Of a DNA stretch of 6,433 nucleotides, positions 1-6,060 are shown piece after piece. The position numbers were made by a program, and so were the translations under genes. Numbering within the stretch: position 1 is the first letter of the stretch; each line of letters opens with the position of its first letter. Below the pieces are notes generated by a model that saw nothing but the letters and a program-made list of their open reading frames with translations, was not told the origin of the DNA and did not search any database. The DNA lies in the NCBI GenBank assembly GCA_951800555.1, contig CATOJU010000057.1, positions 1 through 6,433 of the forward strand, given 5' to 3'. Source of the stretch: an uncultured Rickettsiales bacterium (lineage in GTDB: Bacteria > Pseudomonadota > Alphaproteobacteria > Rickettsiales > UBA1997).

Positions 1-3
1 CAT
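1..3 (-). CDS. probable start codon of a gene leaving the window to the left
   Basis: The first three bases are CAT, an ATG on the minus strand. It is preceded at 5 bases spacing by AAGGA (minus strand, bases 13-9), inside a longer AGAAGGA. This is one of the two best Shine-Dalgarno matches in a window where most genes have poor ones. Only the start codon is inside the window, so nothing can be said about the product. The gene would be divergent from the tRNA gene at 201. Confidence 0.45.
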
Positions 4-8
4 TTAAT

Positions 9-15
9 TCCTTCT
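9..15 (-). promoter_or_regulatory. Shine-Dalgarno site for the left-edge gene
   Basis: On the minus strand the bases read AGAAGGA, followed by five bases and then ATG at 3-1. Match and spacing are both good. This site is the main reason to call a gene at the window edge. Confidence 0.5.
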
Positions 16-42
16 ATACACATAATATTCTATCTGTTTTGT

Positions 43-74
43 TAATAAAATAATTTACTAATAAAATAATTTGT
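43..74. repeat. two tandem copies of a 16-bp AT-rich unit
   Basis: Bases 43-58 and 59-74 are the same 16-mer apart from the last two bases (TAATAAAATAATTT followed by AC or GT). The repeat lies in the leader between the left-edge gene and the tRNA. In sequence this AT-rich it may be only low-complexity slippage; no function is indicated. Confidence 0.5.
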
Positions 75-158
75 TAATGATAATGTTGTATATTAATATA
101 AGAAATTTAAAAGTAAACTGTTTAAGTTGCAATGCCAATACAATCTAGAAATTTTTAC

Positions 159-188
159 TTGCATTTTAAATTTTTTAAAATATATTAT
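159..188 (+). promoter_or_regulatory. promoter of the tRNA-Arg gene
   Basis: A -35-like TTGCAT at 159-164 is followed by TATATT at 181-186 (16-base spacer) or TATTAT at 183-188 (18-base spacer). Transcription would start around 193-196, just ahead of the tRNA 5' end at 201, as expected for a short tRNA leader. The -35 and the next six bases (TTGCATTTTAAA) recur exactly in the promoter of the lipoprotein operon. Confidence 0.55.
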
Positions 189-198
189 TACTAATACA

Positions 199-277
<79 letters not shown>

Positions 278-616
278 TTTACATAGAAAGTATTTAAAAA
301 TTATTATTTAGCAAAGCTTTATTAGTATTATCTTTAACATTATTTTTAATATATTAATAATATCAATCTATAAATTCGATTATTTATATGGTAAATTTTT
401 ATGGTTCATAATATTATTTCTCTCTTACATAAAAGCTACGTAGATATTAATAATATTTTAAACAATTAAATATTTTCCATTAAATTACAAACCCTATATC
501 ACCTAAAACTTTTAGTATTTTTAACTATAAAAACATTAATATATATATTCTTCCATTAAAAATATTAAAAGTTTTAGTCTCTTTTTAGTATTTGTTTTTA
601 TGTAGGAAATTTTCAA
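278..616. other. gene-free spacer between the tRNA and the envelope operon
   Basis: No reading frame with gene-like features is seen on either strand in these 339 bases. The stretch is mostly A/T runs. It contains the long imperfect inverted repeat at 503-577 and a weaker A/T-only 9-bp inverted repeat (410-418 with 449-457). No clear terminator with a GC stem follows the tRNA. The operon ending at 617 reads toward this region from the right. Confidence 0.7.
503..577. repeat. long imperfect inverted repeat (22-bp arms), possible terminator or palindromic element
   Basis: Bases 503-524 are the reverse complement of 556-577 with a single mismatch, leaving a 31-base loop. In a plus-strand transcript the mismatch becomes a G-U pair, and the 3' arm is followed by a T-rich run (TCTCTTTTTAG) from 578. 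That fits a plus-strand terminator or hairpin better than a minus-strand one. It nevertheless lies only 39 bases beyond the stop of the minus-strand operon, so it could also protect or end that mRNA. The sequence just after it (581-599) resembles part of the left arm, as if the element were partly duplicated. Confidence 0.6.
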
Positions 617-2449
617 CTAAAAGTAGAATTTTAAAGCAATCTCTCCATTATTATAGGAGTTTCTATTATTTTCAAAATATAATTTTTTGAAATTAACATT
701 TATTGTAAAATTATTTTTAATAAAAATATTCTCATTTAAAGCAAAAATATATTTTAAATTTCTATTATTTTGCATAAAATATTCATATTCAATAATAGTT
801 TTTAGATTTTTACACTTTAGAATAATACCAGTTTCAAATTTTAAGTAAGGTTTAACAAAAAATCCTCCATTTATAATAAAATATTGATTTAAAAAATTCC
901 TATAAGTAATAGTCTTTCCCCCACCAATTTCCCCTATAAAATTTCCTTTATTACTATATTTTTCATAACTATCTTGATAACCAATTTTAAAATTAAAGGA
1001 CCAAGTTGGCAAAATAATACTTGTTGGCATTAAAGATTTAATTTTAATTAATTCAAAATTTTTTAATATTATTTTATCTTTTATAAATAATTCTATATTT
1101 ATTAATTGTAAAGTAAAATCATTAAAATATTGAGAATTATCATCATTTATTGTTTTATAAACTGGATAAAAATTAAAACCTATTCCATTATTATTTTTAT
1201 ATTTTTCATAGGAAAATTTAAAAGAAGAAGAGAATGAACTTAATAATTGATTTTTTGTAATTTGATTAAGATTTATTGAATTCATTCCATCAAAATTATT
1301 ATAAATATTATCTTGTATTTTTTTATATTGTTTTATCTCAATTTTTTTATCTAAAACATATGAACCACTAACCATATCAGCCATAAAAAGTAAATCATTT
1401 TTTCTTTTATTATTTAAAATTTTATCATCATTTTTTATTACAAAATTTTTTATATTTATAAGTTCTTTTCTACTAAAATTATCTTTAAACATTTGAATTT
1501 TATAATCATCACTAGGATAAAGTTCTATATTTTTAATTAGATTTTTTTGGTATAACTTTTTAACAATATCAATTGGTGTTATATACATATTATTTAAAAC
1601 TTCTTCAAAATTTTCATCCATAACTTTTAAAACCATTAGAGCCCCAGTCCCACAATTATGCGTTATAAAATTATACGGAACACTTATATCTTTTAATTCC
1701 CAAATATGATATATTAAATACTCAATTTGTTTATTAGTTAAATTTAATTCATAATCATAAATATTCCTTTTTCCTTTATCATTGTATTCTATTAATTTAT
1801 TTCTATAGGGAGTTGTAGCATAAAGACCACTGGATCCCGAAAATATAGATTTAATATAAAACAAAAAATGACCTTCTTTTTTTAAATTTAAGACAGCAAA
1901 ATAGTTTAAAGAATTTTCAACGATTCTGTTATAATCTTTATTAAAACCAATAATTTTTAAAAATAAATGCCCCATCATACTATATGGTGATTTGATATTT
2001 TCAGATGCATAAGATAAATATATTTTATCAGCAGAAACTGTTTTTAAATACTTTTGAAAATCATCACATTTAATAGTATTAATTAAACTTTTATCAACAT
2101 CTAATTCATCAACCAAAAATTTTATTCTGGCAGGAAATTTACAAACAATATATTTTTTTTCTTCATAATTTGATGTATAGATTTTTTTTGTAATTTCCAA
2201 TAGTTCTGCTTTTGGTGTTTTTTCTTTTGAAACCCAAAAATTTTCATCTATTATTGTAGTTTTATTTTTTTCATAATGTAAAAGTGCTTTCCATCTATAA
2301 TAATTATAAATTTTATTTTTATTTATAAATTCTATTTTTTTATTATAAAAATTACTAGCATAAACTATATTATTACTTTTTAAAAGTAACAATATAGTTA
2401 TAAAAATTATTAAAAAATATCTATTTATTTGCTGATCTACAAACTCCAT
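617..2449 (-). CDS. Lnb_N/DUF4105-type envelope protein with probable C-terminal beta-barrel
   Basis: This 610-residue protein has the marks of the DUF4105 (Lnb N-terminal periplasmic domain) family. It begins with a signal peptide: a short polar start, a hydrophobic core at about 11-23, and a likely cleavage after the VYA ending at residue 31. The family pattern CKFPAR starts at C103 and a second cysteine is C128. SPYSMMGHLFLKI (154-166) contains H161, and HNCGTGAL (264-271) contains C266. Family members pair such a His and Cys, suggesting a papain/NlpC-like thiol active site, but no substrate is known. Residues from about 400 onward are short alternating strands and the chain ends KFYF with a terminal Phe, as many outer-membrane barrels do. 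The length is normal for the family. The start overlaps the end of the preceding lipoprotein gene by 29 bases and has no clear ribosome site, so translational coupling is likely. The gene is the last of a three-gene operon and stops at TAG. The family call is firm; the enzymatic role is inference. Confidence 0.85.
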   Translation of the reverse strand: MEFVDQQINRYFLIIFITILLLLKSNNIVYASNFYNKKIEFINKNKIYNYYRWKALLHYEKNKTTIIDENFWVSKEKTPKAELLEITKKIYTSNYEEKKYIVCKFPARIKFLVDELDVDKSLINTIKCDDFQKYLKTVSADKIYLSYASENIKSPYSMMGHLFLKIIGFNKDYNRIVENSLNYFAVLNLKKEGHFLFYIKSIFSGSSGLYATTPYRNKLIEYNDKGKRNIYDYELNLTNKQIEYLIYHIWELKDISVPYNFITHNCGTGALMVLKVMDENFEEVLNNMYITPIDIVKKLYQKNLIKNIELYPSDDYKIQMFKDNFSRKELINIKNFVIKNDDKILNNKRKNDLLFMADMVSGSYVLDKKIEIKQYKKIQDNIYNNFDGMNSINLNQITKNQLLSSFSSSFKFSYEKYKNNNGIGFNFYPVYKTINDDNSQYFNDFTLQLINIELFIKDKIILKNFELIKIKSLMPTSIILPTWSFNFKIGYQDSYEKYSNKGNFIGEIGGGKTITYRNFLNQYFIINGGFFVKPYLKFETGIILKCKNLKTIIEYEYFMQNNRNLKYIFALNENIFIKNNFTINVNFKKLYFENNRNSYNNGEIALKFYF

Positions 2450-2834
2450 TTTCTATAACATTAACTACTACGTTTTCATCATAAGTCCACATAGAACCGC
2501 TCACAAAATCTGTAGTTGTACTAAAAGGAGCAGCGTATGTGAAAAGAGTATTAGCTAAAAACCAATAGTTAGGTTTTTGTTTAATTGTTGTAGTAGTTTC
2601 TCTAAAACATTTATCTTTAACAATTACTTGTGCTTTACCTGAACCACCCTTTAAATTTACAAGTCCTGGCATTTGAACTGTTTGAGTCATTTGTTTATTG
2701 ACAACCTGAGCTCTAATTTGTTTTTCATAATCTGGATCAGATGGTTGTAAACTAACAGTTCTTGAGTTACCACTTATATAAGTAGCACAGTTTGTCAATA
2801 ATAAACATATTATTAATAAAGCTATTTTTTTCAT
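2421..2834 (-). CDS. outer-membrane lipoprotein, second of a tandem pair
   Basis: This 137-residue protein starts with a lipoprotein signal: MKK, a hydrophobic core and the lipobox LTNC with the acylated Cys at 16. Ala at +2 does not suggest inner-membrane retention, so outer-membrane sorting is likely. The mature part is a small beta-rich domain beginning CATYISG. It has a GGSG turn at 63-66, a KDKCFRETTT segment (C76) and TDFVSGSMWTYDENVVV near the C-terminus, with a late C132 that could pair with C76. The order 'CAT.I.G ... hydrophobic stretch ... TD..xGxMW.Y...V.V' is common in small proteobacterial lipoproteins of unknown role. It is about half identical to its upstream neighbour. An AGGA site (minus strand, 2845-2842) lies 7 bases before the ATG. 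The TAG stop lies inside the start of the DUF4105 gene. Confidence 0.88.
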   Translation of the reverse strand: MKKIALLIICLLLTNCATYISGNSRTVSLQPSDPDYEKQIRAQVVNKQMTQTVQMPGLVNLKGGSGKAQVIVKDKCFRETTTTIKQKPNYWFLANTLFTYAAPFSTTTDFVSGSMWTYDENVVVNVIENGVCRSANK

Positions 2835-3080
2835 TTTATTTTCCTATTTTTGTTATTAAATTAATTAATTCTAATGTTAAAATTTATTTAATCCTGCAAA
2901 CTCCGTTTTCTTCAGTTCTAACAGTAACATTTTCATCATAAGTCCACATAGCTCCAGTTAGATAATCTGTACTTGTTCCAATAAAACCAACAAATATATT
3001 ACCGATAATCCAAGGATTTACATTTTGGTCAATAACCGTTGTAGTTTCTCTAAAACATTTATCTTTAACAATTACTTGTG
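2593..3080. repeat. direct repeat shared by the two lipoprotein genes (40 bp identical)
   Basis: Bases 2593-2632 and 3041-3080 are identical over 40 bases, encoding the QVIVKDKCFRETTT region of both lipoproteins. A second shared stretch of 22 bases is at 2473-2494 and 2930-2951, covering MWTYDEN. The flanking coding sequence has diverged, so identity at DNA level is patchy. Confidence 0.9.
2842..2845 (-). promoter_or_regulatory. Shine-Dalgarno site of the second lipoprotein
   Basis: AGGA on the minus strand, seven bases upstream of the ATG at 2834-2832, in the 49-base gap between the two lipoprotein genes. It supports that start and separate ribosome loading within the operon. No separate promoter is evident in the gap. 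Confidence 0.6.
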
Positions 3081-3291
3081 TAGCACCAGAGCCGCCAGTT
3101 AAAAATACAGTATTAGGTAATGTGGTAGATTGTACAAAATTATTATTGATTACTTTAACCTTAATTGGGTCTTTGTAGTCTGGTTCGGATGATTGTAAAC
3201 TAACAGATCTTGTACTTCCTTTTATTATAGTAGCACAATTTGCTAATAATAAACACACCATTAATAAAATTATTTTTTTCATTTTTTTCAT
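2884..3291 (-). CDS. outer-membrane lipoprotein, first of a tandem pair
   Basis: This 135-residue protein has a lipobox, LANC, with Cys at 19 and Ala at +2. The mature domain has the plan of the downstream copy: CATIIKG, GGSG at 66-69, KDKCFRETTT with C79, a hydrophobic Gly-rich stretch (WIIGNIFVGFIG) and TDYLTGAMWTYDENVTV, ending near C132. The two cysteines outside the lipobox match those of the paralogue and may form a disulfide. Two starts are possible, Met1 and Met4 (MKKMKK); Met4 would give a signal peptide the same length as the paralogue's, and neither has a clear ribosome site. It is the first gene of the operon and has a promoter at 3345-3372. Function is unknown. Confidence 0.87.
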   Translation of the reverse strand: MKKMKKIILLMVCLLLANCATIIKGSTRSVSLQSSEPDYKDPIKVKVINNNFVQSTTLPNTVFLTGGSGATQVIVKDKCFRETTTVIDQNVNPWIIGNIFVGFIGTSTDYLTGAMWTYDENVTVRTEENGVCRIK

Positions 3292-3344
3292 TTTTATTAG
3301 TAAATAATATAAAAAAATTTATTTTTATTAAAATAACTGCATTT

Positions 3345-3372
3345 ATTATAGTATATTTATTTTAAAATGCAA
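3345..3372 (-). promoter_or_regulatory. promoter of the lipoprotein/DUF4105 operon
   Basis: On the minus strand, TTGCAT (3372-3367) and a consensus TATAAT (3350-3345) are separated by 16 bases. The predicted start near 3338 gives a leader of about 45 bases before the ATG at 3291. The -35 with its next six bases is identical to that of the tRNA promoter. Confidence 0.6.
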
Positions 3373-3552
3373 TAAAATTTTCAAAAAAATGAATTTTTAC
3401 CTACATTTCTTGATAAGAATCTAAAACTTTTTTTATATATTTACCATTATTATTAATATATATAATTAAGAATCTTGAGAGATAAATGCATCTTTAATCC
3501 AACTCTGTTTTATTGGTATTTTATATTAATAATATATAACTTTATTTTAGGA

Positions 3553-3583
3553 TAATTCCGCCCTGCTTTACGAGTAGGAATTA
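3553..3583. repeat. small hairpin in a G+C-richer island
   Basis: TAATTCC (3553-3559) pairs with GGAATTA (3577-3583) around a 17-base loop rich in G and C compared with everything nearby. An alternative fold pairs CCTGC (3562-3566) with GTAGG (3574-3578). No T-run follows, so it is not a typical terminator. It may be a remnant of a gene, an RNA or a palindromic element. Confidence 0.4.
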
Positions 3584-3831
3584 AAAGATAATTTTATACT
3601 TTAAGAGATTATAACTGCACAATTATAGTAATAAATAGATAAAAGAGTTCTAGACTATTATTAAGAGATGAGTAAAGTTAAAAAATAAGGGTCTTAATTT
3701 TATTTTATGATAAAATCTACTATAAAAACACGAATATGTAAATAATTCTAAATTTGATATTTTAGAACCTCAAAAAATCCGTTTATATTTATTTGTGCAA
3801 ATTATTAAAATAAATATCGAAAATATATCTC

Positions 3832-3861
3832 TTGATTTTTTATAAAATATATAATTATAAT
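3832..3861 (+). promoter_or_regulatory. promoter of the 320-residue protein gene
   Basis: TTGATT (3832-3837) and TATAAT (3856-3861) are separated by 18 bases. Transcription would begin near 3868, about 25 bases before the ATG at 3893. A second overlapping TATAAT at 3850-3855 has too short a spacer. No Shine-Dalgarno sequence is evident before the ATG. Confidence 0.5.
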
Positions 3862-3892
3862 ATTCTCATAAAAGAAAATAATAAAAACAAAT

Positions 3893-4855
3893 ATGAGCTA
3901 CTTTCAACAAATAGACAAAAATTGTATACAATTAGAAGAATTTACAGATAGTGTAAATAATTGTATAAATGAAATTAATTTAAATAAATGTCCCAAAAAT
4001 AAAATTTCAAATTTTTTAAATAAAGAAAATATTGATATTTATAACAATAATATAAATTCTTTATTTTTTATATTTCGTCAAATACCTGCATATAATGATG
4101 AAATTACTAAAAATTGTAATCTTAAAGTATTAAAATGTTTAAATAAAGTTATTTCATTTTTTTTATATTTTATAAATGCATATAATCTAGAAAAATCAAA
4201 TGAAAGTAATAAATTATGTGAATCTGTAATAAAAAACATTTTAGATAATTTTTCAGATAAAAAAGGATTTGAAGAAAATTTTATTTTTATTATAAAAAAT
4301 GCAAGATTTTATTTTATTGAGCAAAATGATAATATAAAAGAAATTAAAAAAGTTTGTAAATTTTTTGATACAATAAATAAATTATTTCAACAAAACGAAT
4401 CATTTTTTAAAGAAACAAATACTGAAAATTTTTTGACCTTTAGAAAAAAATTTTATAAAATAAAACAATTATTAGATAATAAAAAATCTAAAATAAAAGA
4501 AAAAAATAAAATCATAATTATTAAAAGAGATGAAAGCAGGATTGAAGAAAGATTAAGACAATTAAATTATCAACTAAATGAAAGAAATGCAAAATTTTTA
4601 GAAGATCAAAATTTCAAGAAAAGTAGAAGTGCAGATACAGTATATAAAGAACCTGTATATTCTATATTTAATAACGATATAGATAATGAAACAAAGGCGA
4701 AAATTAGTTTAGAAAATTTAGATTTTAATAATTTTACAGAACCTCCGGCTTTACCAATGTTTGAAGAAGAATTATTTCAAAAGGAACTTCAATGTATAGA
4801 AGAATTTAATAAAAAACTTATTAAAAAGTATAAAAGTTTAAATGATATAAAATAA
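3893..4855 (+). CDS. unrecognised Lys/Asn-rich protein with EPIYA-like motif and coiled coil; effector candidate
   Basis: I do not recognise this 320-residue protein. It has no signal peptide or lipobox. The N-terminal two thirds look helical, with aromatic-rich hydrophobic segments (NSLFFIFRQI at 55-64, ISFFLYFINAY at 87-97, NFIFIIKNARFYFIE at 129-143) that are short for confident membrane spans. Residues about 186-240 are highly charged (KKSKIKEKNK, then RIEERLRQLNYQLNERNAKFLE) and probably form a coiled coil. Next comes SADTVYKEPVYSIF (246-259). Its E253-P254-V255-Y256-S257 resembles the EPIYA-type tyrosine-phosphorylation motif of bacterial effectors, with Y251 close by. A proline patch, EPPALP (283-288), lies further on, and the last 30 residues are again charged and helical. 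Eight cysteines point to a reducing compartment. The gene stands alone with its own promoter and faces the DOT1-like gene. An effector role is inference. Confidence 0.8.
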   Translation: MSYFQQIDKNCIQLEEFTDSVNNCINEINLNKCPKNKISNFLNKENIDIYNNNINSLFFIFRQIPAYNDEITKNCNLKVLKCLNKVISFFLYFINAYNLEKSNESNKLCESVIKNILDNFSDKKGFEENFIFIIKNARFYFIEQNDNIKEIKKVCKFFDTINKLFQQNESFFKETNTENFLTFRKKFYKIKQLLDNKKSKIKEKNKIIIIKRDESRIEERLRQLNYQLNERNAKFLEDQNFKKSRSADTVYKEPVYSIFNNDIDNETKAKISLENLDFNNFTEPPALPMFEEELFQKELQCIEEFNKKLIKKYKSLNDIK

Positions 4856-5115
4856 ATATACATCCTGCATAAAAAATTTTCTACAAAAAAATATTACAAA
4901 AAGTAAAAACTTTCAATATTTTGAATAACAAATATATCGAGATTTTGTAATAATATCTAGAATTTTGTGGAAAATTAATTTTTTATAGCTTTTTAATTTT
5001 AAATATTATTACCTATACAATTTTTTATATAGTATATTTATTGTAATTAATCATCAATAAACACATTAACATTCAAAATTTCCATTTAAACTTAAAAATT
5101 TATATTATATTTTAA
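4856..5115. other. spacer between converging genes, no clear terminator
   Basis: These 260 bases separate the ends of the 320-residue protein gene and the methyltransferase gene. Only weak A/T stems occur: AAAGT/ACTTT around AAAA (4900-4913), and AAAATTAA/TTAATTTT (4971-4978 with 4993-5000). Either might act as a weak terminator, but neither has a G+C stem. No gene is seen. Confidence 0.5.
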
Positions 5116-5739
5116 TTAATCTGTATTTTTTTCATAGAAAATCATAGGAGTTTCTCCCCAAGCGCTCCTAACAATTTTTGCCGCCAACATATTAAAATCT
5201 TTTTTATTTTGTATTATATGAATTAAGGAAAGTATTATAGTCCCCTTTTTTAGTGTTTTAAATTTTTCTTCCATCTCTAATCTTAATTTTTCGTCTTTGT
5301 TAGGACAACAAAATAGAATTATATCTGCCTCACTAATATTTACATTAAGTATATTGTTATGAATAAAATGAACTTTATCTTTTGCTCTAGAATCTGCGGA
5401 AATTAATCTTTCCTTTGCAATTTTTGAAATATCATACAAACTATCTAGCAATTCTATACCAATACATTTTTCAAAACTTCCTATTAAATAACTTCCAATA
5501 ACCATATTTCCAATTCCAGAACCTAAATCATAAAATACTTTTGCTTTATTCATATAATCTTTTATAAAATCCATTTGAAATAATGCGTATAACAATTCTA
5601 TCGGTGTTTCTCCATAAATTAAATCTTTTATATATGGATTATTAATTTTATTTTGTTTTTCAGCTAAACTTATTGCATAGCCATTTAAACCACTAAATAT
5701 ATAATCGTATTTGGTTTTTATTTCTTCAAAAGTTTTCAT
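5116..5739 (-). CDS. DOT1-like SAM-dependent methyltransferase
   Basis: This 207-residue class I methyltransferase follows the order of motifs of the DOT1 histone H3-K79 methyltransferase core. IYGETPIELL (41-50) matches the DOT1 'VYGE(T)' loop before motif I. FYDLGSGIGN (69-78) is the SAM-binding motif I with D71, and CIGIELLD (92-99) carries E96, which would hold the ribose hydroxyls. HNNIL (127-131) sits where DOT1 proteins have a GDF/GDFL, and LKKGTIILS (163-171) precedes the last strands. SAWGETPMIFYEK (192-204) matches the C-terminal 'SWtgkpvsyY' strand with W194. A departure is FCCPNKDE (143-150), where DOT1 relatives have an Asn-containing NNF or NSTCF segment, so substrate or activity may differ. 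It lacks the extensions of eukaryotic DOT1 and is only the catalytic core. No secretion signal is visible and no ribosome site is clear. A promoter lies at 5766-5793. The methyltransferase fold is certain and DOT1 kinship likely; a histone substrate is inference. Confidence 0.82.
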   Translation of the reverse strand: MKTFEEIKTKYDYIFSGLNGYAISLAEKQNKINNPYIKDLIYGETPIELLYALFQMDFIKDYMNKAKVFYDLGSGIGNMVIGSYLIGSFEKCIGIELLDSLYDISKIAKERLISADSRAKDKVHFIHNNILNVNISEADIILFCCPNKDEKLRLEMEEKFKTLKKGTIILSLIHIIQNKKDFNMLAAKIVRSAWGETPMIFYEKNTD

Positions 5740-5765
5740 ATAAATATTTTTTGAAAATTTATTTT

Positions 5766-5793
5766 ATAATATATATCGTTTTTTATTATTCAA
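5766..5793 (-). promoter_or_regulatory. promoter of the DOT1-like gene
   Basis: On the minus strand, TTGAAT (5793-5788) and TATTAT (5771-5766) are 16 bases apart. The predicted start near 5760 gives a leader of about 20 bases before the ATG at 5739. The -35 edge touches the inverted repeat at 5792-5828. Confidence 0.45.
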
Positions 5794-5828
5794 TATATGT
5801 TTTAAAAATGATTCATAAAACATATATT
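5792..5828. repeat. perfect 13-bp inverted repeat next to the DOT1-like gene promoter
   Basis: Bases 5792-5804 are the exact reverse complement of 5816-5828, with an 11-base spacer (AAAATGATTCA). The element abuts and overlaps by two bases the proposed -35 of the methyltransferase gene, a position suited to an operator or activator site. It could also be a hairpin, but no T-run follows on either strand. Confidence 0.55.
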
Positions 5829-5939
5829 TACTTTTAAAATTAATAATCATAACCTATTATTTTACTTCTAAGTAGTAGATTATATTTTATTTAATTGCAT
5901 CTAAATATTTTTTTATTTAGGTTATAATTTTTAATAATT

Positions 5940-5962
5940 AATAATATTTATTAAATATTATT
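5940..5962. repeat. 23-base A/T palindrome
   Basis: AATAATATTTA and its reverse complement TAAATATTATT flank one central T. It is pure A/T, so chance occurrence in this composition is plausible. It lies about 40 bases upstream of the promoter of the Asn-rich protein gene. Confidence 0.4.
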
Positions 5963-6001
5963 TAAATGATTTTCTATAAATGTAATAATTATAAAAAAAG
6001 C

Positions 6002-6030
6002 TTGAAATAAAAATTATTTTATGTTAATAT
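6002..6030 (+). promoter_or_regulatory. promoter of the Asn-rich exported protein gene (extended -10)
   Basis: TTGAAA (6002-6007) is followed after 17 bases by TAATAT (6025-6030), with TG in the extended -10 position (TGT at 6022-6024). Spacing is ideal and this is the best-formed promoter in the window. A start near 6037 places the TTG at 6061 about 24 bases into the transcript. Confidence 0.6.
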
Positions 6031-6060
6031 ATTATATATTAATATAAATATAAAAACATT

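Larger units (their letters stand above)
3292..3892. other. gene-free spacer between divergent transcription units
   Basis: About 600 bases with no convincing gene on either strand. The ends hold the divergent promoters of the lipoprotein operon (3345-3372, minus) and of the 320-residue protein gene (3832-3861, plus). The middle contains a short G+C-richer island with a hairpin (3553-3583). On the minus strand there are only short open scraps, for example about 15 codons ending in TAA at 3468-3466, compatible with a decayed gene or mobile element but not identifiable. Confidence 0.6.
5740..6060. other. divergent regulatory region with AT palindromes
   Basis: These 321 bases separate the minus-strand methyltransferase gene from the plus-strand Asn-rich protein gene and contain no gene. 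They hold promoters for both and a perfect 13-bp inverted repeat (5792-5828). They also contain a 7-bp stem CTAAATA/TATTTAG around six T (5901-5920) and a 23-base A/T palindrome with one central base (5940-5962). Confidence 0.6.

Noticed and set aside
4070..4325. Transmembrane segments in the 320-residue protein
   Set aside because: The aromatic-rich stretches are about 10-15 residues and interrupted by charged residues, so they fit helices of a soluble protein at least as well.
4971..5000. Rho-independent terminator between the converging genes
   Set aside because: The stem is eight A/T pairs with a 14-base loop and no G+C pair, too weak to call in this composition.
617..5739. Alternative genetic code with TGA as tryptophan (Mycoplasma-like)
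   Set aside because: Tryptophan codons checked are TGG, the genes are complete without in-frame TGA, and the lipoprotein and barrel features indicate a Gram-negative envelope.
5901..5920. Terminator-like hairpin CTAAATA/TATTTAG
   Set aside because: No gene ends nearby on either strand, and the short A/T-rich stem is expected often by chance here.
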